Assembly: GCF_000143535.2 (NCBI RefSeq)
Contig: NC_037324.1
Coordinates: 310,001 to 374,000, forward strand
Length of the DNA stretch: 64,000 nucleotides
Direction: 5' to 3'
From: Botrytis cinerea B05.10
Lineage: Eukaryota; Ascomycota; Leotiomycetes; Helotiales; Sclerotiniaceae
Shown here: one piece after another, positions 47,129-59,334 of the stretch
Numbering within the stretch: position 1 is the stretch's first letter
Layout: each line of letters opens with the position of its first letter
Program-made: the position numbers and the translations under genes
Notes under the pieces: model-generated
Database searches by the model: none
What the model was told of the DNA's origin: nothing
What the model saw: only the letters and a program-made list of their open reading frames with translations

Positions 47129-47826
47129 AAGGCGAGATGAAAGATGAGACGAAAAGAGAAACAGGCGTTTGGCTGATGGCTCTACCGGTGTGGATGTTGT
47201 GGGTACTCATTATTGGTCTCTGGGACGAGGACAAGGGTTTGAGTGGAGATAAGAGTGGCGTTCGGTTCTTGGTTTGGTGGATGCTATGTATGTTGTCTTT
47301 TGGTATTGTAAGTGTGATCGGAATTTATGTTGGTGTGTATTAAGTGTTATTAAATGAATGTTTTCGTTTGGTTCTCTTGTTTGATTATCGGGATTTTATT
47401 TAGAAATATATCTTACTGGAAACTAACTGCCTACTTGACATAAGCTTTGCCTCTTTCACTAGAAAGGTAATAAATTTCTGCTCATAATTCTTCATCTCAG
47501 TGAACAGACAACTGAGTCTTGTGGTGCTGCATTGATATATACCAACAATGGCATCTGTGTGAAATTTCTTGTATTTGATATTTAAAGATCAGAGTAATCA
47601 TAAGCGAATAATCACATACATTGTCCAAAGGAAAGTCTCGCAGAAAGTCGCGTTCAACTGATTCGTCATGCAAAAAGTGCAGGCAACATGTACAAACCCA
47701 AACACCAAATCCCATATAAGCGCCCATTTGCCTTCCCATCCATATAGATCATCATGATCGTTATCATCTTAACTCATCAATCATCAGGGTCCAGTTGTTA
47801 TCCCCACAAAGTTGTGTGTGCATCAA
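47129..47826. other. Convergent intergenic region
   Basis: Lies between the ends of the Ser/Thr-rich gene (plus) and the ankyrin gene (minus). The plus frame 47119-47343 is hydrophobic but overlaps the upstream stop and looks like 3' UTR. No gene called. Confidence 0.45.
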
Positions 47827-48879
47827 TCAATCATCAACCTGCACAATCCTGACGCCCGCCCCCTTCTTCTCTCCCCTCCCAAAACTAGTGAAACTGGATG
47901 GGATAGGACTTTTCTTAACCTCCACTCTCATCTCCTTCCTCTTCTCCACTTCACTCACCAACTTCTTAAAATAAACTTCCGCTTGTATAGTAGCACTGTA
48001 AGCAATTGGAGTCCACTTCCACACATTTCTCATCTCTGCATTCGCACCCGCTGCCAACAATGTTCTGAGTACCAACATATGTCCATTGCTACTTGCAAAA
48101 TGCAATGCCGTGTTTCCATCCACATCAGCATTTGCAAGTACCGCTTCCGGATCTTTGTACACCGCTGCACACGTCAAGAGGATTTGTAAACAAGTATCAT
48201 GGCCTCCACGACTGGCATACATGATTGCATCTCGACCTCTAATATCTCTTCTGAGAATACCAGATACGGAGGGACCTTGAGAACAGAGAAGGTTTACAAT
48301 GTCGGTGTGGCCGGCACCAGCAGCGAGCATGAGCGCCGTTTGATGTTCTTCATTGAGTGAAATGGATAAGGATTCATGCCCGAGAGATAGAAGGAGAGAG
48401 GCAACCTCTAGATGCCCGAGAGAAGAGGCTAGATGGAGAGATGTATTTGAGAGACCGTGAGGTGAGATATCGGGATTATGAAGGAGATTGGGATGGGATT
48501 TGAGGATTCGTTTGACGAGAGATGCATCGGGTGTATGGATTGCGCGACGAAGACGGATCGTGGTTTCAATCCTATGTGTAAGATGTTAGAGACGGGCGTT
48601 CGCTTGTTTGGATTGAAAGAGGGGAAGTTGATGTTGATGTTGTTTGTAGATTGTGTTGGTTTTTTATTCAAAAGAAAGGGAATAACTTACATATTCTCAG
48701 CATATCTACTCTCCCTTTGTACCTACAAACAACAAACACTCTGCAAAGAAATCAATCGAATCAAGCCCGTTCAACTCCAACTTGACACTCTTGATGATAC
48801 TTCTGATCTCTGCAGCTGCCCCGCCAACATTCAACGGTCCTCGCAGTAGTGTATGACTTCCCCATACTTGGCGATCCAT
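47827..48879 (-). CDS. Ankyrin-repeat protein
   Basis: Preferred exons are 48879-48868, 48722-48691 and 48571-47827, giving 262 aa. The start exon of four codons (MDRQ) is the least certain part; the join into QRESRYAENMIETT keeps phase. At least four ankyrin units are seen: NTSLHLASSLGHLEVASLLL, TALMLAAGAGHTDIVNLL, DAIMYASRGGHDTCLQILL and NTALHFASSNGHMLVLRTLL. A degenerate unit and a Lys/Glu-rich tail follow. These small cytoplasmic ankyrin proteins (Yar1/Akr-like in size) mediate protein-protein contacts; no specific partner can be named. Convergent with the Ser/Thr-rich gene and divergent from the EI24-type gene 232 bp away. Confidence 0.78.
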
Positions 48880-49020
48880 TGCATTGACCGCTTACGTAAT
48901 CACGATTAGATTTGCGCGTCATAGCGACATTTTACGGATTCGCGGGAAGTTATTGGTATTGGTAATGCGACGTGAATGTTATTATCATAGACAACAATCC
49001 ATTCAACATATCAATTTCAT

Positions 49021-49085
49021 ATTCCACATCTCACATCTCACATCTCACATCTCACATCTCACATCCCACATTCCACATTCCACAT
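49021..49085. repeat. CACATCT heptamer tandem repeat in 5' leader
   Basis: Five or so copies of CACATCT grade into CACATTC units just before the ATG at 49112. They probably lie in the 5' UTR of the EI24-type gene. Confidence 0.8.
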
Positions 49086-49111
49086 TCTTTCTCATCGTCG
49101 CCTCCAATCCA

Positions 49112-50088
49112 ATGCCTCACCCTCGTTTCGACCCTTCTCTCGCATACCTTCCCATCAAAACTGTAGTCAGCGCATCCTTTCTCTATCCTTTCAAAGGCAT
49201 CTTATATTTTCTCTCCGACCGCCAATTCTATCCTCTTTTTGGCAAACGGTTGATTCCTCTCACTATAACCTCGATTGTGGTTCTCGGTCTACTGTTCGCT
49301 TTTACATATTTACCGCAAGTCGCTTTTTTGGCTATATGGCATGGACCAGGAGCATGGTTTAATGCGGTTTTCCTCGTGCTTGGAGAGGGACAAGTATTGA
49401 TCGCGTTGTTGTTTGAAGCACTATTGGTGGACGAAACATTGGTTGATGTTTTCGATGTATGTATTCCTCCTTCTTTCCAATCGCAGAACTAATGGGATTT
49501 AAAACAGGCAACACTTATTAAAGAAGGTCTCGTCGACCTCGTTTCCCCTTCGCGAATTCTCCATCACGATGCCCAGAATGAAGTTAAAATGCTCGGAAAA
49601 CCAACCACATCCGCAGTTTACTCACCGTTTTCCTTTCGACAAATAGCGGAATTTGTTATATTCCTCCCTCTTAATTTTATACCCATAATTGGAACACCTG
49701 CCTTCTTGGTCTTGACGGGTGCGAGAGCAGGTCCTTTACACCATTGGCGATATTTTAAATTACGGGGTTTGACGAAGAAGGAAAGAAAGAGAGAAGTTAA
49801 TAGTAGGAAGTGGAAATATACTTGGTTCGTTATTTTATGTTCGTCATATATGAAGATATACTAATAGTAAATAGGTTTGGAACAGTTGCTTTACTATTGC
49901 AACTTGTACCTGTGCTTTCGATGTTTTTCCTACTGACTTCAGCAGTTGGATCGGCATTGTGGGTGGTGAAACTGGAGGAACAAAAACGATTGAATGCAGC
50001 GGATAGGTTGGTTAATAATGCTGGGCTTCCTAATATTGGAGATTTTGATGAAGAAGCGCCTCCTCCATACGCTGATGACCCAATATAA
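49112..50088 (+). CDS. EI24/Lds-type multi-pass membrane protein
   Basis: Exons 49112-49456, 49508-49824 and 49875-50088 give 291 aa. Hydrophobic segments are at about residues 14-32 (weak), 47-69, 75-100, 160-185 and 222-245, with FLPLNFIPIIGTPAFLVLTGARAG in the centre, typical of EI24-domain proteins. Fungal relatives include the Lds1/Lds2/Rrt8 group, linked to lipid droplets and outer spore wall assembly in yeast (established there; inferred here). The tail is acidic and ends in PPPYADDPI; PPPY could bind a WW-domain (Rsp5-type) ligase. Introns are about 50 nt with consensus ends. Confidence 0.8.
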
Positions 50089-51701
50089 TTCTTACATAAT
50101 TTATATTTCGATTGATAATTAAAGATCATATTTCTACTAGGTTTTTGGTCCAGTCCAGAAAAGACTCGTCCCTCTTAACATGTAGTTTGACCAATATTAT
50201 CCACAGTGCCATCTACCCCAATCTCATAAGACAGTCAAATTCGTCGCTTTCAAATAACATAACGATCCAACAATCTACCCTCATCAACCTCCCTTTTCCC
50301 ATCCTACCTACCTACCTAATCAATCATCCAAACCCCAAAACATGACCCAAAAACACTCGATCAATTCACCAAAGAACAAATAAACCAAATCCCCTGTTAC
50401 CAAAAATCAAATCCAGATCCAGATCCAAATCTACACCCCATTCATCATCCATACCGCAAAACAGAATCTCTCACTAGCCATAACCCAACAATTTATCCAA
50501 CATATCACATTATAGATATCTTCGGATAAGCTGAGAGGTATCTGGCACAACTGTTTACACAAGAAGAATATGGAAGACATCGCACCCACGAATTGCGCGA
50601 GTCCTGATTCATCTAATCGTATTCTATCCAAAGAGCTAGCTATCTATGTATGTATGTATTTATGTGTATACAGGGGATAGATAGATAGTAGACCTTATAT
50701 ATACGATCTACTACAAAAAGCTAGCTCATCTCTTTCGCACCCTTTAAGAGCGTTATCATAGTCGCTATTGAAATAAATTATTCATTGCGTTCACATTATA
50801 ATCACTGGGTGAGTTGTGTAGTGGAAGAAGAAGAAGAAGAAGAAGAAGAAGAAGAAGAAGAAGAAGAAAGTTATCACTTACAGTAACTCGAGCGAGCTCG
50901 GTAAACGATATTGATTGGGGTTAAGCGAGAGATTTTTCATAACTACATACATGATATGATATGGTGAGGTTGGGTTGGGTTGGGTTAACGAATGGATGGA
51001 TGGATGGATGTACTAGATTGTATGTTCCCTTTGAAAGGTTTCTTATAGTAATATGTTTTTTTTTTTTTTTTTGGTTTTTTATGCTTTCAATATCCAACAT
51101 CCAACATCCAATATCCAATCTAAACATAAACATAAATACAAATACAAACACAAATATCTACATAAACGATCCATCCACACACTCCACAGACCCGTAGAAC
51201 CGCAATCGAGACTCCGGAGTAGAGTGAAAAGTCGAGTATTCCTTATAGCTAGGTATGTGCATGAGTATTTCTTGTTTGTATCTATTATTATAGTTATGCA
51301 TAGTTATACATGTATATATATATATATATCGATAGATTATAGATCACAGACTGTGAACCACAAACTACGAACTACAAACGACGGTGTAAAGGAAAAAAAA
51401 AAGAAGGAAGAGAAAAAAGAGAGATTGCTATACTTTAATTTATTTTATTCGTGGTATGATACTTATACTAATTATATGGTTTGAACGTTTTGTGTGTCTT
51501 ATTTATTTATTTTCGTATATAAGTTAGTTAAACTTAAACTTGTATATATAAGGTTGGATATGTATGTATGGTATGGTATGGTATGTATGTGTGTGTATAT
51601 GTATACAATTTCAAAAGTATTCACAGCCACGCACTCATTATTATTTTTCTCAAGCTCAAGAGATAGAAATAAATCTACCCTCTCTCCTCTCTCCCCTCCC
51701 C
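50089..51701. other. Convergent intergenic region with microsatellites
   Basis: Contains a GAA trinucleotide run at about 50827-50868, a T-run at 51055-51072, a TATG/GTATG run near 51560-51590 and short TA runs. No gene recognised. Confidence 0.55.
50827..50868. repeat. GAA trinucleotide microsatellite
   Basis: About 14 tandem GAA units, purine on the plus strand. Confidence 0.9.
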
Positions 51702-54700
51702 TCACACGCCCCCCCTCCTCCCCCTAACAAACGCCCCCAGTCCTCCCACCACCCTCCCAAATCCCTGATCCTCCTCCTTCACCCCCTTCACCCCCTCTCT
51801 AATCCAACCCGCCAATTTCCCCCTCACCCCCTCCCCCCTAAACCTCTCATCCACCATCAAAATCCCCGCCCAATCTCCACGATGTCTAATCGCTCTCCCC
51901 ACACTCTGATTCACCGCTCGCATGCATACATTTTCAAAGAAATCTTTCGCTTCTTCTTTGGCTTTGTGGGCGATCTGTGCTTGGATCTCGTGTGGAATGG
52001 GTATTTGTATTTGTGGTTCCGTATTTTGGCTTCTTCCCGTCTCTCCATTTTCTACTTCTTCGTCTTTTTCTTTTTCCACATATCCACCCTTCAGCCCCAA
52101 CCTTGTCAAAGAAGAAGAAGCAGACCCTAAATAATCACCCGACAACCTCGCCACCGCACTCTCCTCCACAAACCTCAACCTTCTCCTCCACTCCGCCGTC
52201 CTAGCATTCGGAAACGGCAACCCAACAATCACAACCGCTCTCCCCAAATCATCCGAGAAATTAATGCCCTCGCTCAACTTTCCCCCCACAACACTAAACA
52301 GCAACCCGCCCTTCCCCTCTGCAATCGCATTTCCATATCTCCTCAAGATCTCCTCCACACTCTCTTCTTTCGCTTCGCGCACTACCGTTTTCTTTTCTTC
52401 TAATCGTTGGAGTAGCGATTTGGGTTTACTCGTACTATTATTATTGCCCTGCTGAACAACCGCAAATCGCGCAAGAATCGTATCTAAAACCCTGTAACTG
52501 GGGAAGAAAACTACCACACCCCCTGGAACAACCGTACAAACATTTACCAGCACTCTTCCTAGCTCATCCATCATCTCTGTATTCGCACGGTTTTCAAATG
52601 TCCATTTGAAGGGATATCCCGTGGGGCCTTTGGAGACCACACTCGCGAAGAGATTACTCGACGGGATGACGTGGCCGCAGGAGAGAGTTTTGATTTTATG
52701 GGCCGGGACGGAAGGAAAGAGAATAGATGTGTAATCTGAAAAAGGCGACATTGTTCCACCGGCGAGAATGACGGCGCGGGCGGAGGAAACAATAGAATCG
52801 AAGTGGATAGCGGGATTGAGGAGTTGAAATTTAAGGGTGACGTCGTTCTCATGTTTGAGAAAGAAGAGTTGGCCTTCGGATGTGGGGTGAGTGAGGGCGA
52901 GGAGGAGAGATGTTAGGGTATGCAGAATGGGGGTTGATTTGGGGGGACCTTTGTTTTTGGACGAGGAGACGGAAGTTTGTGGTTGTGATATTCGGATGTG
53001 GTCAGTGTAGGATTCGACTTTGCGTGCTAATTTACTTTCTTGGAGATAGCGAATTAATTTGAAGAGATCGATCTGGTCGGCTCCTTTTCCGGATAGTAGG
53101 TCTTTTTGAGAAACTACTCCATCTATTGCCTATTACATTTGTTTGTTAGCTATCTTGTACTCATTGATCGATCTCGTGCTCCTTCTTCACATTCCTCAAA
53201 CTAAATCCCCAGACTCCAAATAAAAAAAGAACAGAACCTACCGATCCCTCCAACATCCTCACCAAGTAACCCACCAAGCTATCCACCACCCTAATCGTCT
53301 GCGCCACATAAATCCTATTCTTCCCCCCCAACCTCTTTGCAAACTTTCGAAAATAATTCCCCAACATTTCCTTCGCTAACTTCAACTCCCTCAACTCCAT
53401 TTCCGTCCCATAGATCCCCGCAATCGCATCCATCAAATTATGGGCCTCGTCAATAATAACCACATGTCCCTTCAAACTAATCCCGAGCGCTTCTCTCGCG
53501 CTCTTTTGCAAAAGTAACGGGTAAGGCAATGTGACTATTTCCGCGGGTTTGATGGCTGCTCTAGAGGCATAGTATGGACAGATTGAGATTTCTTTCCCCA
53601 GAGAACCCATATCCTCAATATCGCGGATCGTAGCAAGCGCATGATCGCGAAAGGTGTTGACGAGGGATTTGTTATCTTTATTGGGTAGATGAGGACATTT
53701 TTGTTCTTTGGGAGTTGAAGATTGTTGAAGCTCAGCGCAACGTTCGTTGATCGCGGTGACGGAATTGAGTTTATTTACTTTGGGGTTTATGCACAGATTT
53801 TTGCGGGAACCAAGGGTTAGATGTTTGAGGTGTTCGTGAAGGGGTTCTTTCTTTTCGTCTGATGCTTTTGAGGACGTGTCTGATGGAGGTATAGATGGTG
53901 GGAATTCTACTCGTCGAAGTTCGTTAATAAATTGAGTTAGCTGAGAATGAGTTCTTGAACAGTAAAATATCTATTAAACGTCAGTAATTATCATGGAATG
54001 ATCCAAATTTATAAAAACCTTCATCTCATCATCTGGTTCTTCATCTTCATCTTCTACTCCTTGACTCCACAACCCAACACTTTTCTTCAACTCCAGCGTT
54101 TCTTTCGAAAAAATAGTCTCATCTCCGGTTCCTTTCTTCCCGCTACCCCCAGCCTCCCCATCACTATCCCAATCGTCCAATAAAAACTCATCTTCGTTTT
54201 TACCAGCACTCTCTCCATTCACATCCCCATTTCCATCCCCCCCAATCTTCCTCCTCTTCCCACTCCTCCCATCTCCTTTTCCAGCCATCCTATCTCTATC
54301 CTTCCTCTCCCTCTCTCTGATCCTCTCCAACCTCCTCTCCATCTCCTCCCTCCTCGAAACCAACTCCCTTTTCCTCCTCTCCCTCGCCGCTTCAATCACC
54401 CACTCCGGTTCCGTCGAGCTTGCAATACCCTCTCCATTCCCTCCATCCCCACCCCCACCCCCCTCAAGCAACCCCTCAAAAACTCTCCCCTTCCACCCCC
54501 TCAACCACGTCACCCCGCCACAAATCAAACTCAGACTCTTCCCCGTCCCCGTCGGACTCTCCAAAATCCCAATCTTGCCCTCTTCCAAAACCTCCCACAC
54601 CGTTTGCATAAACGTTTCTTGGATCGGATACGGCGTGTACGGATGATGCCAATCTCTCCCCGGACTATGAATCTCAATCTCCGTATCCATGTCCGAGGTA

Positions 54701-54717
54701 TTGTTGGAGAGATTCAT
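51702..54717 (-). CDS. CHL1: Chl1/DDX11-family Fe-S DNA helicase
   Basis: Exons 54717-54019, 53970-53242 and 53129-51702 give 951 aa. The ATG at 54717 is chosen because the upstream frame lacks an ATG with homology. Motifs are Walker [11 protein letters not shown] (about residue 54), a charged insert rich in Glu/Arg, motif Ia [11 protein letters not shown], Fe-S-cluster Cys in NLCINPK, RCAEL, KCPHLP and CPYYASR, the DEAH box DEAHNL, and C-terminal [13 protein letters not shown] and [12 protein letters not shown]. Chl1 is a 5'-3' SF2 helicase needed for sister-chromatid cohesion and replication-fork integrity (established). Intron 1 has a weak donor (GTTTTT). The gene runs in tandem with RPN12 upstream. 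Confidence 0.93.
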
Positions 54718-55427
54718 TATCTGCCTGTTGCTGTGAAATTTGAAATGATTTGAGAAGTCGGTCAAGAGTCCAGTTATCAATCTCAGAAAATCGAAGGAAC
54801 ACCTCAAGACTGAACTGACAAGTAACAAAATCGTGAGTCCCCAGATATCAACCCTCTTCTCAAATAGTCTTTTGGCTTGTGGCTCGTGGCTCGTGGCACG
54901 AAGATATTGATGTTTACCCCGGTATTTTCAAGGGAGACGCGCTTTGTCCAAATTTCGATTCGCGAAGTCACGTCTTTTGGCGCAAAGTGTAATCAAATGA
55001 CAAGTGGATATATCTACGTAGTAAGCATCTGTTTCCACATAGATACTGTTGGCAGATCGATTGGTAAGTCTAATGAATTCATGAGTTATATGTGCTTATA
55101 AAATTAAATGAAAAGATAAGAGCTTACCATCTCATTTATGTAAAGAAGGCACTGAAGCTGGAATACGGTTGGCTATTGGTAGATCCAAGAAGTGATCTAA
55201 CACAGTTTTTGACAACTTTTGATATAATCAACATTCAAAGTAGAATATGCAAGCGTGAAATTAAGTCATCGAAATATCATATGGATATTATGCCATGCCC
55301 GCTATCTAAAGTTACACTCATGATTTCTTATGCTATCCTCTCATCTATGCATATCATTTTCCATCCTTCCATCCCTCCACCCCTCGCATCATTCAAATAT
55401 CATGCACAGCCAGAAACGGTATTCAGC
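54718..55427. other. Intergenic region between RPN12 and CHL1
   Basis: The promoter side of CHL1 and 3' end of RPN12, both on the minus strand. No independent frame supported. Confidence 0.45.
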
Positions 55428-56375
55428 TTATACAATCGTCTCCAACTCTCTAGCATAACCAAGGGTATTCTCAATAGCTGTCATACTAACTTCCTTCTCC
55501 TCGGCGACCTCTCCGGCATCCACATTCACACCATTCTTCAACTTTTGATTAGGGAAGTATATGCGTCCATCTTCAATCAACCATCCTCTGTGTTGCGCAA
55601 ATTGCACTACTGCTCCTTCTGATGGCAGGAAGAGGAGATTCTTTGTGGATGAAATAGGTAAAGATGGATATGCTGTTTCCGAAGACGAAGCAATTTCAGA
55701 GCGAATTTGGTTAACCAAGATCTATTCGTAAAGCGTTAGTTGGTGCACTTCTCAAAATCTGCAATAACAGCCCTCCCTGCCAATCATGCGGTTGACTGGA
55801 CAGTAACAAGACAAAACGTAACAGAACCAACTCACCTCACTGAAAACTCCATACTCCTCACTCGGCACCTTACCACCCTCCATTGCCTTCCAAACCAAGT
55901 CATAACTACCCTCCATCAACCATCTCTCCAACTTAATTGGATATCCCAAATATTTATCTTCCTCAACCCTCTTTCCGCCATCCTCCCTCAGCTCCAACCC
56001 CTCCAATTCCGTGTGAAAGCCCGCATAATCTCCCTGTGTCAACAACAACAAAAGATATAATCCTGTAATCTTGTTCTTCTCTCCCGAACTCTTGGCGCTA
56101 AATTTGTCGTCTGGAAGCTCGTAGTATGGAGTTAATTGATGAACATAACGTGTGAAACCAGCTGGGTCCTTTGCCCGGATGGAAACTAGAGCACCGGTTT
56201 CGAAGACTTCGCGAGCAAGAGATAATATGGAGGGTGATGTTGATGCTTGTGGAGTCAAGGCATTTAATTTGAGAAGTGTGAGTTTGGCTTTGGAGAGGAG
56301 TGATGAGCTCTCTTGGTAGGATGTTGATGGGGATTTGAGTTTTTGGATAATTGTCTGAAGGTCGCGTTCTGACAT
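55428..56375 (-). CDS. RPN12: 26S proteasome lid subunit Rpn12 (PSMD8)
   Basis: Exons 56375-55836 and 55721-55428, with a 114-nt intron (GTGAGT...GAATAG), give 277 aa, matching the ~270-aa family. Recognisable regions are VSIRAKDPAGFTRYVHQL, LYLLLLLTQGDYAGFHTEL, ERWLMEGSYDLVWKA and, after the intron, the winged-helix (PCI) end LPSEGAVVQFAQHRGWLIE and DGRIYFPNQ. Rpn12 is the last subunit added to the proteasome lid and triggers lid-base joining (established). No irregularity was seen. Confidence 0.92.
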
Positions 56376-57250
56376 CTTGATTGTTCAGGTAGTAGGTTTG
56401 GTTATTCCGTGGGAAGACTTGGAGAGAAAGTGGGTTGTTTGAGTGATAGGGCGAAGAAGTTGGTATAATTGTAATTCGAAGCTTTTGGAGATGGCAAGGT
56501 AGCTATGGAGCCGCGTTGATGGAAGCAACCTTGAGACGCTTAGTCATGTTTTATAACCTGAGGCTGGTCAAAGCTCACTCTGAAATCATCGTCTTATTGG
56601 TTTCCGTTTTTGGGTTATGTGTAACTTCAGCTCATGCAATTATTGGATGGGTGTCACATCCACCTGGACATCTATTCTCTTCTGTTGCATATCTGGTTTA
56701 TTTTGTTTACTCGTGAATACAAGCCAATCAGCATCAATGAATCACTCACAAGCACTCACTCACAATCAGAACACTCATCACATCATAATCTACAATCTCT
56801 CATTGCCATTCTTTCTTCCTATCATTCAAAACCATTCTAGTATGTATGCAGTATTTGCAATGATCTTTTGCCTCTTACTATGATCATATTACCTCGTAAA
56901 AGAACTCCCCGCTGCCCAAATGAAGTAAAACGCAAAGCAAGCCCCCATGTTTCCCAAATTTCCGTCGTTACCCATTATGCAGAATCGCAGAGAGAGCGAA
57001 TGAACTTTGAAATCAACTCCAGTTGCATTATAAGAAACCCCAAGGTCAAACTCTCTATGATACAATCGTAATATGTTCGGAGATATGTGTGCAAGTAAAT
57101 CGGATGTTGAGCGCTGGTGTGTAGATGTGAATCGAATAACCAAGGGTACAAGAGAAGTGAAGATCGCAATTCGATTTATGTATCAAGAAGTCCGGAAGAT
57201 CCAATAGTTAAGCGACATGGCGAATTCAACCCAAAAATTGACGGTCAAAA
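56376..57250. other. Intergenic region upstream of RPN12
   Basis: The promoter side of RPN12 and 3' flank of the CCCH gene. Short plus-strand frames (for example 56516-56716) have no recognisable features and are not called. Confidence 0.45.
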
Positions 57251-59334
57251 TCATTGTCCGCCAAACATTCCATCAATACCACTGCCGTTAGTCTTGCTTG
57301 TTGGAATGGTACGACCACCACCAATAGCGGCTAGATTTGAGCTTTTGTCACTTCCTGTAATATTCCAAGGACTGCTTTTCTTCTGACTTCTTTCGTCATC
57401 ATCCATACCTTCCATGTTAAAGACAAAATCACCCTGCTCCTCGTCGATAGGTGTTGTAAATCTGCCACTGCCGCCAATACTACTTGAGCTAGTTTGTCTA
57501 TCAGCTGCAAAAGCCGATCGTGTTGAACTTGTGGGAGTAGTTGTAGTACGCGCAGATGATGAAAGAAGGCTGGATCCGCTACCAATAGGTTCAGTTCCGG
57601 AAAGACGAGTTCTTTGAAGTTGCTGAGAAATCATAGAAAGAGGGTTATGGCGAGGAGGAGACGCGATATATGAAGATGCATCACCAGATGTGTTAGGTCG
57701 AGCGATTGCTCTAGAGCCAGGACTTGCCCCTTCATGAAGAAGGGAGTTACGAAGAGGAGAGCCAACATGTCCAAATACTGACGCCCGAGAAATCTCTTCT
57801 TCCTTGGGTTTTGATTGAAAGTAAGCATTCCACCGAGAAGGACTTCCATTTGATGGAGAGCCAAATTTTGTCGGGGTATCATTGCTTGGGGTGTAAGATG
57901 TAGATCTTATCTCATCGTAGAATCCTCGAGATGGCTTGGATTCGTCATACGCGGCCCGAGAATTTCTTCGAGCTTTCTCTGCTGGTGTCATAAGATCATT
58001 AAGAGATTCTGGTAGCAAATCTTCTTCAAAGTTAAAAGCCTCACCCCAATCTTGCTCCTCGCGTCCCTTGGGAAGACTTGCTGATATCATCTTGGGTTTG
58101 GTCGATCGTTGAGAATGCATGGTGCGCTTGCCAAAGTATTCTTCGGATGGTGGAGATGATGCAACCCCATGGAATCGATCTCTGGTATCATCTCCGAATG
58201 CAGAGCTGTGTAGGTTTCTCAAGGCATCCGATGGCTTTCCCCCGCCGACTGATGACGGTGGAGGGGAATCGATGCCGAAGGTCGTAGGAACTGAGGACGC
58301 TATTTTTCCATGTCTTGCAATCCACGAAACACCATTGCTATCAAACGAAGCTGGCAAAGGAGCATCCAACACACTCAACCCCTTCGCGGCAACTGGCGAA
58401 AGTCCTCCACCAAATCGATCCATTATATCATCTCGGGGCGATCCATAGTTTGATCCGGGATGCGACGCATAACTCGCTTCGATCGTGGGGATGCCGATAT
58501 CAATACCTTGTTGTCTGCCGATCATGGGAACAAATCCATCCTCTTGTATTGCGAAAGGGGAGTAAGGTTGACCATATGGTGAAGGTGGTACACCTTGAGC
58601 TCGAGCAAAGGAAGTGGTCAAGGCCGAGCCTTGTCCATGATATGGATCTGGGTTTATTCGACCTCCAATATTGAGTCCCGGAGCCATCGGAGGCATATTC
58701 TTATTGTAATTGATTCGTCTTCCATCGGGGAGAACGTGGATGTTTGCGCATTTAGGTCCGAACTTGCAGTTGCCCTTCGCAGCACATTAGCATCCTCATT
58801 TGACTTTGTGCACAGAATGCAATACCTTTGAGAAATATTTGCAGACGTTATCCGTTGTGCTAGCTAGATCGTGACTAAAAGGACAAGCTTGCCCAGCTAT
58901 AGATTGCCTGTTAGTCCAAGGCTCCTGTGATATGATGTGCTTCAGGATATATGACATACCTTGACAAGTACCCTAACGATTCCCAACCATCAGCAACTCG
59001 ATCATTTCTAGTAGATTAGAAGCTTGAACTTTACTCACTTGTCTAAAGAATTTACACGGAACATGGCCGGTATCTATGCAAAGCGGCATTAGTAACTTGG
59101 CCATTACCAACAACTCCCCCGAAGCTTTCGATTCTTACTTTGTCTCGTCGGAGGACTTCTTGCAACGCCATCCGCTCGAGCAGAACCACCATTGATAGGA
59201 CCCGATTGACCATTTGGAATATTTAAGCTACCTGTGCTCATATGACGAGGATATTGATTGTTGGAGCTGCTTCCATTTCGCATATGTTGCGGCTGCGGCG
59301 GTTGTGGCGCTCCGTTGCCCAACATTGTATCCAT
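57251..59334 (-). CDS. Two-CCCH zinc-finger RNA-binding protein
   Basis: Exons 59334-59139, 59073-59039, 58972-58960, 58896-58826 and 58774-57251 give 612 aa. The third exon is a 13-nt micro-exon. A low-complexity Pro/Gln/Asn/Ser N-terminus (about 65 aa) precedes two C-x7-C-x5-C-x3-H fingers: CKFFRQGTCQAGQACPFSH (about residues 74-92) and CKYFSKGNCKFGPKCANIH (about 102-120). The finger DNA is cut by three introns. The ~480-aa tail is disordered, rich in Ser/Gly/Pro, with DWGEAFNFEEDLLPESLNDL as a notable acidic segment that could recruit a partner. Resembles yeast Lee1-type CCCH proteins. A role in mRNA binding or decay is inferred from the fingers. Confidence 0.87.
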
